Shown here: positions 61,385-64,000 of the stretch, piece after piece
Layout of the letters: each line of letters starts with the position of its first letter
Position numbering within the stretch: the first letter of the stretch is position 1
Assembly (NCBI RefSeq): GCF_018829635.1
Contig: NZ_JAHKKG010000001.1
Location: 496,001-560,000 of the forward strand
Reading direction: 5' to 3'
From: Paractinoplanes bogorensis
GTDB taxonomy: Bacteria; Actinomycetota; Actinomycetes; Mycobacteriales; Micromonosporaceae
DNA length: 64,000 nucleotides
Notes under the pieces: generated by a model
The model's input: the letters and a program-made list of their open reading frames with translations, nothing else
Told to the model about the DNA's origin: nothing
Database searches by the model: none
Position numbers and translations under genes: made by a program

Positions 61385-61981
61385 TTACCGGGACTGCAGG
61401 GCGTCCAAGGCGACGGACATGGCCGCGACCAGGCGACGGTCGAGCCGCGGGTCGTGGATCGTCACGATGTAGCGGTCGCGCAGGCCCCACTTCTTCACCA
61501 CCGAGAACACCGGGCGGTCGCCCAGCACGAAGTCGAAGTGGTAGGGCAGCCAGGACAGCGCCTCGACGAACCGGCGCACGATCGCGACCACCGTGTTGGT
61601 CTCGCGGCCGATCATCTCGCCGTAGCCGGGCTGCTCGAGGTGCCAGGTCGAGCGGAGCAGCGACTGCTTGAAGTTCTTGCGGAACAGGCCGATCGGGGCG
61701 CCGTGGGCGTCGGTCACGTCGTAGGTGGCGCCCAGGTCGATGCGCTGGCGGGCCTTGAAGCCGAACACCGGCACCGACTTGGTGTCGTCGGAGTACAGGG
61801 TGACCTGTTCCTTGAACGCCATCCGCTTCTGCTGCGCGAAGGCGAGCAGACCGGCCTCACTGCCGTCCGGAGCGGCGGCGTGGATCTCGTATTGGTTCAC
61901 CATCAGCCGGATGCGCTGACGGATGACCAGCTGCTGCTGAGTTTGAAGAGTGTCGACAGTCACGGTCGAGCAGTGTGTCAC
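61385..61981 (-). CDS. LURP-one-related/scramblase-like protein
   Basis: 198 residues with the 12-strand barrel pattern of the LURP-one/phospholipid-scramblase superfamily: RIRLMVNQYEIHAA, LLAFAQQKRMAFKEQVTLYSD, and IGRETNTVVAIVRRF, ending with a hydrophobic helix. In bacteria such proteins are uncharacterised, though membrane binding is likely. The start may be GTG 61981 or GTG 61963; neither has a ribosome site. The gene is divergent from the metallo-hydrolase gene and lies 10 nt from dgt on the same strand. Confidence 0.8.
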   Translation of the reverse strand: MTHCSTVTVDTLQTQQQLVIRQRIRLMVNQYEIHAAAPDGSEAGLLAFAQQKRMAFKEQVTLYSDDTKSVPVFGFKARQRIDLGATYDVTDAHGAPIGLFRKNFKQSLLRSTWHLEQPGYGEMIGRETNTVVAIVRRFVEALSWLPYHFDFVLGDRPVFSVVKKWGLRDRYIVTIHDPRLDRRLVAAMSVALDALQSR

Positions 61982-62030
61982 AAACGGCTTCCGGTGGCGG
62001 GACGGTCACTCGGCCCGTCAGACTGGGCGA

Positions 62031-63134
62031 ATGGCGAAGCGAGGACGTAAGGGATCTTTGATTGCGCTGGCCCTGGGGGCGGCGGTGGCGTGGGTCGCGC
62101 GTGACATCCCGCGCCAGATGGGGGCCAAGGCCAAGGGCGAGCGGCTGGCCCGCATGCTCGACTCGCCGCAGTACGCGGACGGGAAGTTCCACAACTCCGT
62201 ACCGGCCACGATGCTGACCGCCACCTCGATGCCGAAGGTCTTCGCCGCCACGCTGCGCGACCGGGAGCGCCGCCACCCGCGCCTGCCGATCCCACTGGTC
62301 ACTCCCGACCCGGGCGCCACCGCCGACGGTCTGCACGTCACCTGGTACGGCCACTCCTCGGCGATGGTCGAGATCGAGGGCCGGCGTGTGCTGCTCGACC
62401 CGGTGTGGAGCGAGCGCTGCTCACCGTCCCGGCTCTCCGGCCCGCGCCGCCTGCACGAGCCGCCGGTCGCGCTGCGCGATCTGCCGCCGCTCGACGCCGT
62501 GCTGATCTCGCACGACCACTACGACCACCTCGACATGGAGACGATCCAAAACCTGGTCGACCTGCAGGCGGCGCCGTTCCTGGTGCCGCTGGGCGTGGGC
62601 GCGCACCTCGAGCGCTGGGGCGTGCCGGCCACCCGCATCGTCGAGATGGACTGGAACGACAAGCACCGGGTGGGCGGGCTCGAGTTCGTGGCCACCGCGG
62701 CCCGGCACTTCAGCGGGCGCGGGCTCGGCCGCGACGGCACGCTCTGGACCAGCTGGGTGATCAAAGGCCCCAGCCGCAAGGTCTTCTACTCGGGCGACAC
62801 CGGATATTTCCCCGGGTTCGCCGAGATCGGCCGGGAGCACGGGCCCTTCGACGTGTCGCTGGTGCAGATCGGGGCGTACAGCGAGAACTGGCCCGACATC
62901 CACATGTTCCCCGAGGACGGCGTGGCCACCCACGTCGACGTCCAGGCCGGGGTGATGATCCCGGTGCACTGGGGGACGTTCAACCTGGCCCTGCACGACT
63001 GGGCCGAGCCGGTCGACCGCACGTGGCGTGAGGCCAAGGCCCGCGGCGTACGCCTGGCCGTGCCGCGCCCGGGCGAGCGGGTCGACGTCGACAACCCGCC
63101 CGCGGTGGACGGCTGGTGGCAGCAGATCGCCTAG
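62031..63134 (+). CDS. Metallo-beta-lactamase-fold hydrolase (NAPE-PLD-like)
   Basis: 367 residues. A short hydrophobic N-terminus (about 8-24) may anchor it to the membrane. The metal site is SHDHYDHLD, with GDTGYFPGF and PVHWGTFNL supplying later ligands; HGPFDVSLVQIG is typical of the NAPE-phospholipase D-like branch. It may hydrolyse lipid phosphodiesters. CAGACT (62019-62024) ends 6 nt before ATG 62031, suggesting a leaderless mRNA. Its stop overlaps a small membrane protein gene by 4 nt. Confidence 0.9.
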   Translation: MAKRGRKGSLIALALGAAVAWVARDIPRQMGAKAKGERLARMLDSPQYADGKFHNSVPATMLTATSMPKVFAATLRDRERRHPRLPIPLVTPDPGATADGLHVTWYGHSSAMVEIEGRRVLLDPVWSERCSPSRLSGPRRLHEPPVALRDLPPLDAVLISHDHYDHLDMETIQNLVDLQAAPFLVPLGVGAHLERWGVPATRIVEMDWNDKHRVGGLEFVATAARHFSGRGLGRDGTLWTSWVIKGPSRKVFYSGDTGYFPGFAEIGREHGPFDVSLVQIGAYSENWPDIHMFPEDGVATHVDVQAGVMIPVHWGTFNLALHDWAEPVDRTWREAKARGVRLAVPRPGERVDVDNPPAVDGWWQQIA

Positions 63135-63313
63135 GCGGCTAACACGTAGGCGGCGACGAACAGGGCGGCCAGCGTGATGGCGTACGCCGTCATCACGAGG
63201 GCGGTCGGGACCCAGGCCTGGGGACGGGTCAGGCGGCCCGGGCGCCGGGGCCGCCGCGAGCGGGTTTGTTCTCGGCCGGCGACGCGTACGGCAAGACTCG
63301 GGCGGGACGTCAT
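63131..63313 (-). CDS. Small single-pass membrane protein
   Basis: 60 residues: an Arg-rich N-terminus (SRRPRRPGRLTRP) and one membrane helix (about 35-58, ALVMTAYAITLAALFVAAYV). Ribosome site AGGGGG lies 7 nt before ATG 63313. No family recognised. Its stop overlaps the metallo-hydrolase stop by 4 nt in convergent orientation. Confidence 0.6.
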   Translation of the reverse strand: MTSRPSLAVRVAGREQTRSRRPRRPGRLTRPQAWVPTALVMTAYAITLAALFVAAYVLAA

Positions 63314-63502
63314 GGCGAACCCCCTGGAGATGCGTAGCGGTGCGGATGTGAAGGCCAGTGTGCGGGCGGCAAACCCGCTCAATCCAGGGGATATGCGGGC
63401 ATGAACCGGCATCGCGGTGGCTCGGTGGGACGAAGAGCGCTGTCGTCTATCCGACTGCGCGGCGCAGACGGGCCAGGGCGGGGAACGGCGCGGCGAGGGG
63501 TC

Positions 63503-64000
63503 TCACGGCAGGATCTGCCACTGCACGCTGACCCGGGCGGCGTCGGGCGGAGCCGCGGCCGCGTATTCGTCGACCACGGCCTTGATGCGACCGCGTAGTT
63601 CGACGGCCTGGTCAGCGGAGAGCAGCGGCTGCTCGGTGCCGAGGAAGAACGCGTCCTGCCAGGGCTCGGCCATCGCCGGGAGGTTCCCGATGGTTGCCTC
63701 GACACGCTGGAAGGGCGGTTGCGGCGTCCAGGTCGGTGCGGGCGGAGGTGGCCTGCCACCAGCGTTCCCGGCCGGTGCCGCAGCCCGCGTCCTCGACGAA
63801 GCCGTACGCGGCCAGCTGACGCAGGTGATAGCTGGTGGCGCCGCTCGACTGACCCAGGAGTTCGGCCAACTTGCTCGCGGTGGAAGGGCCGCGTTCCCGC
63901 AGCAGGTTGAGCAGACGCACTCGCAGGGGGTGGGCAGCTATCTTTGCAAAGGAACCTTTGCTGCAGGCACGCAGATCTTGACGGCACCGGGCGCCACCTT
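63503..64000 (-). pseudogene. ArsR-type winged-helix regulator, frameshifted and cut by the window edge
   Basis: The N-terminal wing is intact in one frame: KIAAHPLRVRLLNLLRERG, KLAELLGQSSGATSYHLRQL, and RERWWQA. After about 63755 that frame becomes Arg/Pro-rich, whereas another frame resumes the typical C-terminal part (QRVEATIGNLPAMAEPW, LLSADQAVELRGRIKAVVDE) ending at TGA 63505-63503. One small indel would fuse the two. Either the gene is decayed or the sequence has an error. No start codon lies in frame before the right edge except GTG 63920. Confidence 0.65.
63946..63961. promoter_or_regulatory. Perfect palindrome at the 5' region of the ArsR-type gene
   Basis: GCAAAGGAACCTTTGC has 7-bp perfect arms around AA. 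It lies 26 nt upstream of GTG 63920 and could be the regulator's own operator, or fall inside the N-terminal coding region if translation starts beyond the window. Confidence 0.45.

Overview
The window is GC-rich chromosomal DNA from an actinomycete, most likely a Micromonosporaceae member such as Actinoplanes or a relative. The evidence is the GTG/TTG start usage, the density of actinobacterial DUF families (DUF3099, DUF3039, DUF7455, DUF4193, DUF3093, DUF3710, DUF3159, DUF3000, DUF3037, DUF2637), an HrdB-like principal sigma factor, a mycothiol-type isomerase fold, and the coproporphyrin branch of haem synthesis. The species assignment is an inference. I see no rRNA, tRNA, CRISPR array, phage, insertion sequence transposase or large biosynthetic cluster.

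Layout. 1-6.7 kb: an HhH-GPD repair protein (5' truncated), DUF3099, a psuG-psuK pseudouridine breakdown pair, DUF3039, a TRIC-like channel, an SF2 helicase, and a membrane protein/XRE pair behind a tandem palindromic operator, followed by a 34-bp minisatellite. 6.7-21.4 kb: housekeeping block with DUF7455, rpoD, suhB, a LytR_C protein, DUF4193, dut, DUF3710, an OB-fold protein, DUF3159, two TrkA proteins divergent from an APC permease, a TRAM-type RNA methyltransferase, an exported beta carbonic anhydrase and folD. 21.5-30.4 kb: dxs, three tandem membrane-anchored beta-propeller paralogues, a two-component system, and a DUF2637 membrane protein with a C-terminal HTH. 30.5-41.8 kb: a Pro/Gln-rich membrane protein, fadA-fadJ, ribonuclease D, a trypsin-like protease, DUF3000, hemE, hemG and chdC. 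41.8-49.0 kb: a ridA/TetR divergent pair around a perfect operator, GNAT, thyA-folA, a glycosyltransferase, a sigma-factor-like remnant, and a HipA-like kinase/DUF3037 operon. 49.1-56.8 kb: GNATs, an ATP-dependent DNA ligase (ligC type), a lipoprotein peptidase, a K+ channel, a tautomerase/hydrolase pair, a CGNR protein, and a stand-alone LigD-type polymerase. 56.8-64 kb: hypothetical genes, msrB, an LPXTG surface protein, dgt, a LURP-like protein, a metallo-hydrolase, and a frameshifted ArsR-type regulator running off the right edge.

Functional links. Nucleotide metabolism recurs (psuG-psuK, dut, thyA-folA, dgt, folD), as do DNA repair (HhH-GPD, ligase, polymerase domain) and haem synthesis (hemE, hemG, chdC). 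Many genes carry a TANNNT-like -10 box 6-8 nt before the start codon, pointing to leaderless mRNAs.

Most notable: a family of three dispersed intergenic repeats of about 135 bp (34994-35128, 56441-56574, 59781-59921). Their central hairpin changes sequence from copy to copy while keeping its base pairs, which is a signature of a structured RNA or hairpin DNA element. One copy is flanked by near-perfect terminal inverted repeats like a MITE. Other points of interest are an 18-codon mini-ORF stitched by 4-nt overlaps between hemG and chdC, and the tandem propeller array beside a two-component system.
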